From contig JBLMZA010000094.1 of NCBI GenBank assembly GCA_050258555.1, forward strand, positions 1-64,000: 64,000 nt of DNA, in the 5' to 3' direction. This document shows, in pieces, positions 51,356 to 59,756 of the stretch. The notes under the pieces were generated by a model. That model ran no database searches. It had not been told where the DNA came from and saw nothing but the letters and a program-made list of their open reading frames with translations. Position 1 is the stretch's first letter. Every line of letters starts with the position of its first letter. This DNA is from CAISDA01 sp050258555 (lineage in GTDB: Bacteria; Bacteroidota; Ignavibacteria; UBA10030; UBA8401). The position numbers were made by a program, and so were the translations under genes.

Positions 51356-52482
51356 CGCGTGTGCCTTCCATTCTGTCCGTCAGCGGCCTGTTTCAGGTAT
51401 TTGATCGTCCGTTCGATATTCGGGCGGAGGCTGAAGCGTTCTTCCACGATCTTTCGGCCCCTGAGACCGAACTCGCGCCGCATCATGCAGTTGTCTGTGA
51501 GCTCGAAGAGTCTTCCTGCGAACGCCGCTTCGTCATCCACCGGAATGATGAAGCCCGAAGCTCCGTGCTCGACGATCTCGCGCATCGCGCCCACATCGGT
51601 CGTGATCACCGGCAGCTGCATGGCCATCGCCTCCAGATTCACCCACGAGTGGAAGTCGGCGCGCGTCGGCAGCACGAAGATATCGGCGTCATGATAGAGC
51701 GCGATCATCTCGGGGCTGTTGGGCGCGATATCATGGTGGACCGTGACATTGGGCGGCAATTCCGTGAGCGCCGTTTGCGTCACGATGTCGAACCGGCACT
51801 GGGCGAACTGCGGTCGCTGTGCCGCACGCAGCACGAGATCTCCGCCTTTGCGCAAAAAATGTCCGCCCACAAAGAGGATCCGCAACGGGCGCGAAGCGTT
51901 CACCGGTCGGAGGCCGTTGTTCCAGAATTCGAGATTGATGCCCGGAGGCACGACCTCGATGCGCGTTTCGCTGATGCCGTAATCCCGGATGAGCGATTGC
52001 TTCACCCAATCGGAAAAGGGAAGGATGAAGCTGGCATCGTTGAAGACCGCGCGCGTGAGCAGCTTCTTTGCCTGGCGGATGAACGGGTATGCCCGGTTGA
52101 GCTTCTTTTCATACCAGCGCGCGTAACGGTCATGCAGCACGGGCGTGGCATCGGTCGTGATCACCATCGGCACGCGCTTCCGGAATCCGAAGAGCCAGAG
52201 GGGCAGCATCTGGTGATGGAAGAGCGCCGCATCGAAGCGCATGCCCGAGCGCTCGAGGGCCTGCACACGCCGGCGCGTGACGACTCCGCCTTTGACGCTC
52301 CAGTTGAGCGACAGGGGCCAGAACCGGGCATACCACTCTTTCGGTTCCCACTCGATGGGCAGCCACACGGCATCGATCTCCTCCATCGATGAGACGATAT
52401 CGTAGAGGTTCTTGTAGTATGTCGCGTTGCCGCTGAACATGGCTACAGAAAATAACAACCGGTATTTTTTCGTCTCCGACAT
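51352..52482 (-). CDS. Glycosyltransferase family 4 (GT-B)
   Basis: 376-residue GT-B glycosyltransferase. The C-terminal donor-binding half has VPPGINLEFWN, RILFVGGHFLRKGGDLVLRA, and the family's Ex7E motif in FVLPTRADFHSWVNLEAMAMQLPVITTDVGAMREIVEHGASGF (landmarks PTRADFHSWVNLEAMA and REIVEHGASGF). The N-terminal half is the variable acceptor domain (MSETKKYRLLFSVAMFSGNATYYKN). Note SWVNLEA where many members have EGxxxxxxEA. It is in the assembly part of the locus, with a 4-nt overlap to the following GT2 gene. Confidence 0.9.
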   Translation of the reverse strand: MSETKKYRLLFSVAMFSGNATYYKNLYDIVSSMEEIDAVWLPIEWEPKEWYARFWPLSLNWSVKGGVVTRRRVQALERSGMRFDAALFHHQMLPLWLFGFRKRVPMVITTDATPVLHDRYARWYEKKLNRAYPFIRQAKKLLTRAVFNDASFILPFSDWVKQSLIRDYGISETRIEVVPPGINLEFWNNGLRPVNASRPLRILFVGGHFLRKGGDLVLRAAQRPQFAQCRFDIVTQTALTELPPNVTVHHDIAPNSPEMIALYHDADIFVLPTRADFHSWVNLEAMAMQLPVITTDVGAMREIVEHGASGFIIPVDDEAAFAGRLFELTDNCMMRREFGLRGRKIVEERFSLRPNIERTIKYLKQAADGQNGRHTR

Positions 52483-52524
52483 GGATTTGTTGTCCCCCTA
52501 TAGTGCTGCTTTGAACATTCGGCA

Positions 52525-53451
52525 TCAGCGCTGAGCGCGCACTTCCAGTGCTTCGCGCGCGGCGATGCCGTGCCGCTCCAGAAGCGAAAGCGTCGTATCC
52601 ATCACCTGCTCGAAGCCGATGCAGGTCACGGCCTCTTCTTCGAACCCTTTGCCGAAGAAATACCGCTCGAGCTTCGGCGAGACGATCTTTGTGAGCAGTC
52701 CGTAATCGAAAATTTCCCAGGGACTCGTGCACGGGAAAATCGCCAGACAGGGCTTCGAGAGCCCGAGCGCCAGGTGCATCGGCAGGCTGTCGGGCGCGAT
52801 CACGAACCGGTGATTGCGGATATCGGCCAGGTGCTCGATGAGCGTGGGACGCACCGGAAGCACATTCACTTTGTAGGAGCCTGAAAGCTCGTCCACAAGC
52901 GCCTGCATGGCATACCAGTTTTTCATGGGCCAGCGTTTGCCGGCCGTGAGCGCCACGGCGATGTCGCCTTCGAGCGCCGACGGCGGAATCTCATCGGGCA
53001 TCACATAGGGCTCGCCCTGAAACGTGAGGCCGAGTCCCTCGAAGATGATCTCCTGATAGGAGCGGTGGTTGGCGTACTTCAGCCGGTTGGCCTCCTGGAT
53101 TCCATAGCGGCTGATGAGCCCCATATCGAACCAGCCGGAGGCGCTGTCGGTATAGTGAAGCCTTCCGTCTTGATCGGGATAGGCGCCGAAGATCGCATCG
53201 TAGCGGATATGCGCCATTGCGCGCACGAGATAGTCCGCATCGTCCTCGAGAGAAATGACAAGATCGTAGCGGCGGGCACCGAGCGCTTCTGGCTCCTCAT
53301 AGATCGAACGGAGGCGGGACTCGGGAAGCAGCATCCGGTTTTCTTTCGAAACGAGCCAGTCGATTTCCCACCCGGAAAAAGGATGGAGGAGCGTCGTGGT
53401 GCGCACGACGTCTCCGGCGGCGCCGCATTTGATGATCAGTACTTGGTTCAT
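52525..53451 (-). CDS. GT9 (heptosyltransferase-like) glycosyltransferase
   Basis: 308-residue GT-B enzyme of family GT9, which contains ADP-heptose:LPS heptosyltransferases. The ATG at 53451 gives the standard start MNQVLIIKCGAAGDVVRTTTLLHP. The later FVIAPDSLPMHLALGLSKPCLAIF is the family's Asp-Ser-His loop (landmark APDSLPMHLA). No strong ribosome site; the leader contains six TG/CA units (53489-53500). Because heptose genes are absent here, the donor may be another nucleotide sugar. 42 nt separate it from the next gene. Confidence 0.87.
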   Translation of the reverse strand: MNQVLIIKCGAAGDVVRTTTLLHPFSGWEIDWLVSKENRMLLPESRLRSIYEEPEALGARRYDLVISLEDDADYLVRAMAHIRYDAIFGAYPDQDGRLHYTDSASGWFDMGLISRYGIQEANRLKYANHRSYQEIIFEGLGLTFQGEPYVMPDEIPPSALEGDIAVALTAGKRWPMKNWYAMQALVDELSGSYKVNVLPVRPTLIEHLADIRNHRFVIAPDSLPMHLALGLSKPCLAIFPCTSPWEIFDYGLLTKIVSPKLERYFFGKGFEEEAVTCIGFEQVMDTTLSLLERHGIAAREALEVRAQR

Positions 53452-53488
53452 AGTCTGTCTGCTCAATCTGTGTGTAGTGATGGATGAA

Positions 53489-53500
53489 TGTGTGTGTGTG
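53489..53500. repeat. Dinucleotide (TG)6 tract
   Basis: Six TG units (CA on the transcribed strand) in the 53-nt spacer between the GT4 gene stop (53505) and the GT9 start. Short CA/TG tracts recur near starts elsewhere in the window (14351-14360, 54744-54753, 58274-58283). Six units is short for phase variation. Confidence 0.5.
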
Positions 53501-53504
53501 ACTG

Positions 53505-54719
53505 TTACGATGCTTCTTCTATCGGAAGCTGCATGCCGGAAGCCTCGAGCAGCACCGCTTCGAGCGCCTCGCCCTTGGCGCGCCAGTTGTTTTCCTTCGA
53601 GACTGTCTGGTAGGCGTTCAGCGCGAGCTGCGTCCTGAGCGTCGCATCAGAGAACAGGCGCACAACCGCGTCGGCAAACGCCTCGGGTGTATCGGCGATG
53701 AGGGCCGAATGCCCGTGCGTGAGATTGATGCCTTCCACGCCGATCGCGGTCGAGACGATCGGACAGCGCATCGCCATCGCTTCAAGCGCCTTGCCGCGCA
53801 CGCCCCCGCCGATCTGCAGCGGGATGATGAAGACGCTTGAGCGCGCGATGAAGGGCCGCACGTCCTCGACAAAGCCGGTCACCGTGACGCGATCTGATCG
53901 GAAGGCCTGCAGCCGCGCGCTCGGATTCTTTCCCACCACATACACATGCGCATCGGGCACGCGCGCCGTGATCAGCGGGAAGATTTCTTCCAGGAAATAG
54001 AGTATGCCCGTATCGTTCGGATGATAGGACATGAGCCCGGTGAAGACCATGGCATGAGGCTCGGGCGATGCATCGAGGTGTTCGAAGAACACCGGGTCGA
54101 CGCCGTTCTGGATCACGCTCACCGGCGTTGAGGGAAGCCATGCGCGCAGAATGGCCGCATCGCGCTCGGTCGTGGCCGTCATGGCGCTGAAGCGCCGGCA
54201 GTTGCGCTTTTCGTCGCGTTCGCCGTAGCGGTAGGCCAGATAGTGAAACAGCTTCCAGAATCCGGGGCCCGTGTTCCGATACGTCCTGTAGATGAGATCG
54301 CTTTCCACATTGTGGGCGTCGCTCACGACCGGCACGCCCGAGGGGAAGCGGAAAAATCCGAAGCCCTGGGTCGTGCAGTAGATCACATCGAAGCGCTTCT
54401 GACGGGCAAGGCGCGTGAGCGCCTGCTGCATCGGCTTTCTATAGAGCTGCCGGAACGTGCTGCGGCCCGTGGCAAGCAGCCAGAAGGCTTCGAAGGCATG
54501 GAAGATCCTCGGGCGGCGCTTGTCGATGAACGTCACGCTCTCGCACAGGTGTCCGTAGTGGGCGCGGAAGAGCCGCTCCTCGTCGCTTGTGCCGTAGGAA
54601 AGCACGGTCACCCGGTGGCGCCGGGCAAGCTCGCGGAAGAGCGGAAGGTTGCGCTTCGTTCCCCCCAGGTCGTAGGGAGGAGGAAGCGGGGCATAGGGAA
54701 ACATCATCAGTATATTCAT
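53505..54719 (-). CDS. Glycosyltransferase family 4 (GT-B), EPS-associated type
   Basis: 404-residue GT-B enzyme. The N-terminus MNILMMFPYAPLPPPYDLGGTKRNLPLFRELARRHRVTVLSYG (landmarks FPYAPLPPPYDLGGTKR) resembles the sugar transferases that accompany PEP-CTERM/exosortase EPS loci. The C-terminal half has MVFTGLMSYHPNDTGILYFLEE, VVGKNPSARL, VTVTGFVEDVRPFIARSSVFIIPL and the acidic motif GGGVRGKALEAMAMRCPIVSTA. Start overlaps the preceding GT4 gene stop (ATGA). No exosortase was seen in the window. Donor and acceptor unknown. Confidence 0.88.
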   Translation of the reverse strand: MNILMMFPYAPLPPPYDLGGTKRNLPLFRELARRHRVTVLSYGTSDEERLFRAHYGHLCESVTFIDKRRPRIFHAFEAFWLLATGRSTFRQLYRKPMQQALTRLARQKRFDVIYCTTQGFGFFRFPSGVPVVSDAHNVESDLIYRTYRNTGPGFWKLFHYLAYRYGERDEKRNCRRFSAMTATTERDAAILRAWLPSTPVSVIQNGVDPVFFEHLDASPEPHAMVFTGLMSYHPNDTGILYFLEEIFPLITARVPDAHVYVVGKNPSARLQAFRSDRVTVTGFVEDVRPFIARSSVFIIPLQIGGGVRGKALEAMAMRCPIVSTAIGVEGINLTHGHSALIADTPEAFADAVVRLFSDATLRTQLALNAYQTVSKENNWRAKGEALEAVLLEASGMQLPIEEAS

Positions 54720-55828
54720 TGAGCCAGTCGTGGTTGTGTCGTATGTGTGTGTGAAGCCGGACGGACCGCATGGCGCTCGATCGCGCTTTCCACGATCGAC
54801 TTCACGCGCGAGACCCAGTCTTCAAGCTTGTGATATTGCCGTGCATGCTCGAGCGCGGCGCGGCCCATGCGCTCGGCGACATCGGGATTGTTCCACAGGT
54901 ATTCGATCGCTTCGCGCATCGCGCGCTCATCGTTCACCGGCACGAACAGTCCCGTTTTCCCGTGCTCGATGATGTCGACCTGCCCCTTCGTCTTCGAACA
55001 GATGACGGGCTTTCCCATGGCCATCGCTTCCAGAATGCTCGTCGAGCCGTTGTCGGTATCGGTCGAAAGCACGGGCATCACAAGAAAGCGGGACCGTGCA
55101 TAGAGCTCTCTGAGCGCGCAGAAGTCCTTCTTCCCGGCCGTGATCAGGGGATACCGGCTCTGCGCATCGCGCAGTGTGTCGATCCAGGGGTCGTGCTTGC
55201 CCTGGACGATATTGGCGGCGATATGCAGCCGGATGCCCGTGGGCGCCGCGGCGCGGATGAGCGTTTCATAGTCGCGCATCTCGCGGCCGACCGAGCAGAT
55301 CATATCGGTGGAAGCCTGCGGCATCGGACGCCAGAACGCGGTATCGACCGGCCAGCGCAGAAGCGGCACTTTCTCCTCCGGAATGCCGAGCACGGATGCG
55401 GCATGCTCGCGCTGCACGCTCGACATGAGGATGATCGCATCGAAGTGCGACTGTGCCAGAGACAGGAGCCGGGAGGTTTTCGGCTTCGAGATCCAGGAGA
55501 AGATGCCGACATGCGGCATGCGCACGCCTCGCGCCTTCTGGAGGGCGGCAAAGGGAATGCCGATCTTTTCATTCCAGGAGATGACGGCATCGTAGCGCCG
55601 CGCGATCGCGAGGGCTTCAACGAGCTGCGATGTCCACACGGGCATCGTCCGGTAGAGCGTCCGGCGAAAGGCCGGCGCGCGATCGAGGCAGCGCTCGTTC
55701 AGAAGCTCCGTTTCGAGCTCGCGGTTGAAGAACGATGCCCGCGGATGCCGGTCCTCTTTCTCCAGACGCACGAGCTCATCCCATTCCGGACGCAGCTGAT
55801 GTGCGCCGACCAGCGTCAGTGTTCTCAT
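54716..55828 (-). CDS. Glycosyltransferase family 4 (GT-B)
   Basis: 370-residue GT-B enzyme. The ATG at 55828 overlaps the polysaccharide deacetylase stop (ATGA) and gives MRTLTLVGAHQLRPEW; the open frame from 55966 is an extension in the wrong register for the family. The C-terminal half has MICSVGREMRDYETLIRAA, RYPLITAGKKDFCALRELYARSRFLVMPVLSTDTDNGSTSILEAMAMGKPVICSKTKGQVDIIEHGKTGLFVPVND (landmarks NGSTSILEAMAMGKPVI and HGKTGLFVPV). The C-terminal tail is SHTHTTQPRLAQ. Acceptor domain is variable. Confidence 0.9.
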   Translation of the reverse strand: MRTLTLVGAHQLRPEWDELVRLEKEDRHPRASFFNRELETELLNERCLDRAPAFRRTLYRTMPVWTSQLVEALAIARRYDAVISWNEKIGIPFAALQKARGVRMPHVGIFSWISKPKTSRLLSLAQSHFDAIILMSSVQREHAASVLGIPEEKVPLLRWPVDTAFWRPMPQASTDMICSVGREMRDYETLIRAAAPTGIRLHIAANIVQGKHDPWIDTLRDAQSRYPLITAGKKDFCALRELYARSRFLVMPVLSTDTDNGSTSILEAMAMGKPVICSKTKGQVDIIEHGKTGLFVPVNDERAMREAIEYLWNNPDVAERMGRAALEHARQYHKLEDWVSRVKSIVESAIERHAVRPASHTHTTQPRLAQ

Positions 55829-56760
55829 GTTCCTGTCTCCCGATGTTCCATCTGATAGTGAACGTCCTCGGGCGCCTCGGGCGCCTGAGCGGTGCGTGCG
55901 CCGCCGTGCATCCTGCGCCGGAAGGCATGAAGCGTGCCCTGCAGCGCCTTCTTCATGAGCCACCACAGCCAGCGGTAATGCACATAGACCGACTGCAGCT
56001 GGAACCAGAAGGCGATCCGGCTTTTCGAATCGTTCATCCGGATGCGCCGCACTTCCAGGTGATCGCTTCCGAAAATCGGCGGACCGGTGAAGGCGCCGCA
56101 GGCGATCGTGTAGCCCGCATCGCGCGCCATCTGCTTGATAGCCTCATTGGCCAGTCCGTAGGGATAGGAAAGCGTCCGCACGGGCGCATTGAGCAGAATC
56201 TCCAGCCCGATGCGCGCTTCGTACAATTCGTTCCAGGATTCCGATTCGGCAACGCCGGTGAGCCGCACATGGTGCATGGAATGGGCGCCGATTTCAAAGC
56301 CGGCTTCATGGAGCTCCAGAATCTCTTCCTCGCGCAACAGCTCGTAGACAGGAGAGATGCCGCGGTCCCATTCATTCGTCCTGATCGAGCGGCTGCCGAG
56401 CACGAAGACCACGCCGCGCATGCCGAACTCCCTCATCACCGGATAGGCGTATGTGAACACGTCGCGGTAGCCGTCGTCGAACGTGATGATGACGGGCTTG
56501 CGCGGAAGGCTCAGGGCGCCCTGGCAGTAGAGCGCGTAGTCCTGGAATGTGATCGTGCTGTAGCCCCACTGCTCCAGGAGTTCCAGGTGCCGGCGGAATG
56601 TGTCACGGGCGATCGTGACGCCGGTCGTTTCGCAGGCCGGACGCTCCGGTCCGATCCGGTGATAGAAGAGCACGCGGATGTTATCCGGATCTCCGTTGCG
56701 CGGATGCTGCGCGCGTGCGGGAAGCATGTCCTTCCTGTATGTCTCCATAGAGTTCTTCAT
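55825..56760 (-). CDS. Polysaccharide deacetylase (NodB domain)
   Basis: 311-residue carbohydrate esterase family 4 enzyme. The NodB domain motif 1 is VIITFDDGYRD (residues 91-100), motif 2 is GAHSMHHVRL (His160 and His164 as metal ligands), and further motifs include RTLSYPYGLANEAIKQMARDAGY (landmark LSYPYGLANE). A TxxH-like step corresponds to HSMHH. The C-terminal ~40 residues are basic and may be peripheral. No signal peptide is visible, so it may act in the cytosol or by membrane association. Such genes are frequent in Wzx/Wzy loci and in exosortase-type loci. Substrate is probably an N-acetylated sugar in the repeat unit. Confidence 0.9.
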   Translation of the reverse strand: MKNSMETYRKDMLPARAQHPRNGDPDNIRVLFYHRIGPERPACETTGVTIARDTFRRHLELLEQWGYSTITFQDYALYCQGALSLPRKPVIITFDDGYRDVFTYAYPVMREFGMRGVVFVLGSRSIRTNEWDRGISPVYELLREEEILELHEAGFEIGAHSMHHVRLTGVAESESWNELYEARIGLEILLNAPVRTLSYPYGLANEAIKQMARDAGYTIACGAFTGPPIFGSDHLEVRRIRMNDSKSRIAFWFQLQSVYVHYRWLWWLMKKALQGTLHAFRRRMHGGARTAQAPEAPEDVHYQMEHRETGT

Positions 56761-56768
56761 GCCGGTGC

Positions 56769-58259
56769 CTACGATTCGGCGCGGGAGAATCCCGGCCGCA
56801 GATTCACACGGCCGATGATCGAGCGCGCCAGCGCCTTATCAGAAGCCGTAAATGTTTTCATGAGCAGGAGCGAGACCGCATACGAGGCCGTCGCCAGTGC
56901 AGCCGAGGCGACCCACGTGACCGATGCGAGTGCAAGCAGCTCAAGGATGATGATCATCACCACGCCCGAGGCGAGCGTCTTCACCTGCGCTCCGATGCGC
57001 GCATGTTCAAAGAGGCGCGACGGAATGAGCGCGAGCATGTTGATCATGACAAAGAGCTCGGTGATGAGCGTGGCGATGGCGGAGCCGATGCCGCCGTTGC
57101 CTGCCGAGTGCTGTGCAAAGGGGATGAGAAGATAATTCAATCCCACATTGACGAAGATGGCCAGGAACGCCGTGCGCGACATCGCTTTCTGCTTGTCCGA
57201 CGAGAGAAGCACCGTTCCCAGCACGAAATCGATATAGAGCAGCACGACGCCCACAGAAAATATTTTCAGGATGAGCACCGAGGGCTCATAGGAGCTGCGT
57301 CCGAAAAACAGATGGATGATCTCGGGCGCGAACGAGAAGGCGCCGATGGCCATCGGGACGGCGGTCATCATGATCGCATCCAGGCTTTTCTGCAGCATGA
57401 GGCTCTCGGCCTGGCTGTCGGTGTTCCATTTCCTGCTCATGACCGGAAAGACCGCCACGGTGAAGATCACCGGCACGACCATGAGCGAATCGAAAAAGCG
57501 GTAGGCCGCCGCATACCAGCCCACGACCTGTTCGGGCGTCATGAGCGAGAGCATCACGGTGTCGATCCGGTAATAGATGACGCCGAAGACGGTGTTGAGA
57601 AAATACGGCAGCCCTTCCTTCAGGAGCACGACGGCCTTCTTCCAGTCCACCTTCGGCATCGAATCAAAAAGCGCCGGCCGAAAGCGCGTCATCACGAGTG
57701 AGGCGCTCACGGTGCCCGAGACGGCGATGAGGGCATAGCCCACGGGACCGACGCCGAAGAGGAGCGCCGCAATGCCCACGGCCGCAGTCAGCACGGTTTC
57801 AGAGACCGCGCCGTAGGACGGATACTTCATGAGATCGGCCCCGCGGTAGCAGTTGCCGATCACGCTGTTGTAGCCGCTGGCAAGCGTGCCGAGTCCGAAG
57901 ATCGCAACGATGAGAATCACCTCCGCCGGATAGCCGACGGCGAAGGCATACCCGAGCATGAGCGTGAAGGAGGCGGCCCAGAGGAATGCGCGCGCGCCGA
58001 GCGAGTTCACGTAGATCGATGCGGTCTCTTCGGGATTTTTGGCCACGGCCTTCATGATCGAATAATTGCCGCCGAATTCGATCAGCAGCGCGAAGATGCC
58101 GGCTATCGACTGTCCCAGGTAGAGCCGCCCGTAGCCCACCGCTCCCAGACAGCGCGGAAGGAACATCATCAGGACCAGCGTGGATGATGTCGTAATGACG
58201 CGCGTGAATGAAAGCACCGCCACGTTCTTTGTTACGGATTTTGCCGCCGTGCTGACCAT
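56769..58259 (-). CDS. Oligosaccharide flippase (Wzx-like)
   Basis: 496-residue polytopic membrane protein of the polysaccharide biosynthesis/MATE-like flippase family, which moves lipid-linked repeat units across the inner membrane. About 12-14 hydrophobic segments are visible. N-terminal signature KNVAVLSFTRVITTSSTLVLMMFLPRCLGAVGYGRLYLGQSI (landmarks RCLGAVGYGRLYLGQS). Mid-region PYFLNTVFGVIYYRIDTVMLSLMTPEQVVGWYAAAYRFFDSL (landmarks YRIDTVMLS and VGWYAAAYR) is typical of Wzx. The ATG at 58259 overlaps the end of the WecG/TagA gene by 28 nt. Substrate specificity is unknown. Confidence 0.9.
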   Translation of the reverse strand: MVSTAAKSVTKNVAVLSFTRVITTSSTLVLMMFLPRCLGAVGYGRLYLGQSIAGIFALLIEFGGNYSIMKAVAKNPEETASIYVNSLGARAFLWAASFTLMLGYAFAVGYPAEVILIVAIFGLGTLASGYNSVIGNCYRGADLMKYPSYGAVSETVLTAAVGIAALLFGVGPVGYALIAVSGTVSASLVMTRFRPALFDSMPKVDWKKAVVLLKEGLPYFLNTVFGVIYYRIDTVMLSLMTPEQVVGWYAAAYRFFDSLMVVPVIFTVAVFPVMSRKWNTDSQAESLMLQKSLDAIMMTAVPMAIGAFSFAPEIIHLFFGRSSYEPSVLILKIFSVGVVLLYIDFVLGTVLLSSDKQKAMSRTAFLAIFVNVGLNYLLIPFAQHSAGNGGIGSAIATLITELFVMINMLALIPSRLFEHARIGAQVKTLASGVVMIIILELLALASVTWVASAALATASYAVSLLLMKTFTASDKALARSIIGRVNLRPGFSRAES

Positions 58260-59050
58260 CGGAGCGTTTCTTCTGTGTGTGTGAAAAATTTCTCGCGAAC
58301 GATTGCGAATGCGAATTCAGGAAGCGTGAGCATGCGCTTCCAGCGTTTCGGCTCGCGCATGAGCCTGTAGAGCCATTCCAGACCCGCTCGCTGCATCCAG
58401 AGCGGAGCGCGTCTGGCCTTCCCGGCAATGAAGTCGAACGTGCCGCCGACGCCGATGGCCAGCGGCATCATAAGACGCGACTGCGTGCGGGCGATCCACA
58501 GGTCCTGCTTGGGCGGACCGTAGGCGACCAGCAGCACCTGCGCGCCCGAACGCTCGATCATGCCGCAGATCTCGTCTTCTTCCTCCACAGCGGGGGATCC
58601 GGCATAGGTCCCGGCGATCACAAGGCCGGGATTGCGCTCGGTGAGTATCCTCGCCGCTTCCTCGGCCACGCCGGGCGCGGCGCCAAGGAGGAAGAACCGG
58701 ATGCCGTGCCGCGCGGCAAGCGAGGCAAAGCGCGGGATCGAATCCGATCCCGTGATGCGCTCTGCGACCGGCCTGCCCAGGATCCGCGAGCCCCAGAGGA
58801 TGCCCATGCCGTCGGCCACGCAGAGCGAGGCGCGGCGCAGCACCGAGAAGAACTCGGGATTCTTCCGCGCGATCATGATGAATTCCGGATTCACGGTCAT
58901 CACATGATGGGGTGAGCCGCTTAAGGCCATCTCGACAAAGAGGTCCATCGTCTCTTCCATCGAGACGTCATGGATCGGGATGCCAAGAATGTCGACGGCC
59001 CTGACCGAGGCCGCGCGCGAACGAGTCTGTGTACGCAGGGCGTTGTTCAT
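58232..59050 (-). CDS. WecG/TagA/CpsF family glycosyltransferase (GT26)
   Basis: 272-residue membrane-associated enzyme of family GT26. In known cases it adds ManNAc or ManNAcA as the second sugar on polyprenyl-PP-GlcNAc. The ATG at 59050 (MNNALRT) gives the family's normal length. Motifs are HHVMTVNPEFIMIARKNPEF, ASLCVADGMGILWGSRILG, RITGSD, FLLGAAPGVAEEAA, LLVAYGPPKQDLWI and GVGGTFDFIAGKARRAPLWMQRAGLEWLYRLMREPKRWKR (landmarks GGTFDFIAG and RAGLEWLYRL). The tail reaches into the wzx gene by 28 nt. Its presence implies a first sugar from a priming enzyme outside the window. Confidence 0.92.
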   Translation of the reverse strand: MNNALRTQTRSRAASVRAVDILGIPIHDVSMEETMDLFVEMALSGSPHHVMTVNPEFIMIARKNPEFFSVLRRASLCVADGMGILWGSRILGRPVAERITGSDSIPRFASLAARHGIRFFLLGAAPGVAEEAARILTERNPGLVIAGTYAGSPAVEEEDEICGMIERSGAQVLLVAYGPPKQDLWIARTQSRLMMPLAIGVGGTFDFIAGKARRAPLWMQRAGLEWLYRLMREPKRWKRMLTLPEFAFAIVREKFFTHTEETLRWSARRQNP

Positions 59051-59054
59051 TGTC

Positions 59055-59756
59055 TTATGCCGCGTGTTTGTTTTTCTGAAGGATGATGCAGAATGCCGCC
59101 GCCTCATCCGTTCCGATCCTGCCGAATGTGAGCGCGCTGAAGAGCCGGTCGACGGCGCTCCAGACGGCGTAGAACACGACGCGCCGCTTTTCCGGATGAT
59201 CGAAGCCGAACGTCTTCGACGACACGACCGACATGCCATGCTTGCGCGCCAGGCGCTCGATGCGCTTCGGGGCAATCGCCCAGCGGTGAAATGTCACAAA
59301 CGGATAATTCTCATCCTGTCCCGCCCAGTCGTATCCGGCGATCTTCCGGGCGTAGAAGACGTGGAACCAGTGCGGCGTGAATTTCGTGATGAGTCCCCGA
59401 AGCGTGAACACGTTCGGCGAAGCCATCAGGACGATGCCGCCTTCGTTGACGGTGCGGAAGAAGTTGATGAGCGCCTTCTCGGGCTCGGGCAGATGCTCGA
59501 GCACGTCCCAGCAGACGACCATGTCGTAGGCGTTCTCCGGAAGCCGGTAGGTCTGGATGTCACCGACGATCTTCTCGTGCATGTGCGAGTTGCGCTCGAG
59601 CTGCTTCAGCGAAATGTCGATGCCGCTTAAGATCGTGCCTTCGGGAAATTGGATGTGGCTTGCGGAGCCGCAGCCCGCTTCGAGCACGCGCCGGGGATTG
59701 CGTCCCGCAAGCAACTGGTCGATGCGCTGTTCGAGTTCAGGGTTGCCTTCGTTCAT
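59055..59756 (-). CDS. SAM-dependent methyltransferase
   Basis: 233-residue class I methyltransferase. The ATG at 59756 overlaps the stop of the Wzy-like gene (ATGA). The SAM site is RVLEAGCGSASHI (residues about 23-34), the acidic residue is in LSGIDISLKQLERN, and YDMVVCWDVLEHLPEPEKALINF is motif III-like (landmark WDVLEHLPEPE). The rest includes GGIVLMASPN and WHRWAIAP-like positions (TFHRWAIAPKRIERL). Likely O- or N-methylates a sugar of the repeat unit, but lipid or small-molecule targets are possible. Note the extended 5' open frame overlaps the neighbouring gene and is not used. Confidence 0.87.
   Translation of the reverse strand: MNEGNPELEQRIDQLLAGRNPRRVLEAGCGSASHIQFPEGTILSGIDISLKQLERNSHMHEKIVGDIQTYRLPENAYDMVVCWDVLEHLPEPEKALINFFRTVNEGGIVLMASPNVFTLRGLITKFTPHWFHVFYARKIAGYDWAGQDENYPFVTFHRWAIAPKRIERLARKHGMSVVSSKTFGFDHPEKRRVVFYAVWSAVDRLFSALTFGRIGTDEAAAFCIILQKNKHAA

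Noticed and set aside
53489..53500. Phase-variable repeat
   Set aside because: Six TG units between genes are too few to expect frequent slippage, and they do not lie in a promoter spacer or reading frame where a change would switch expression.
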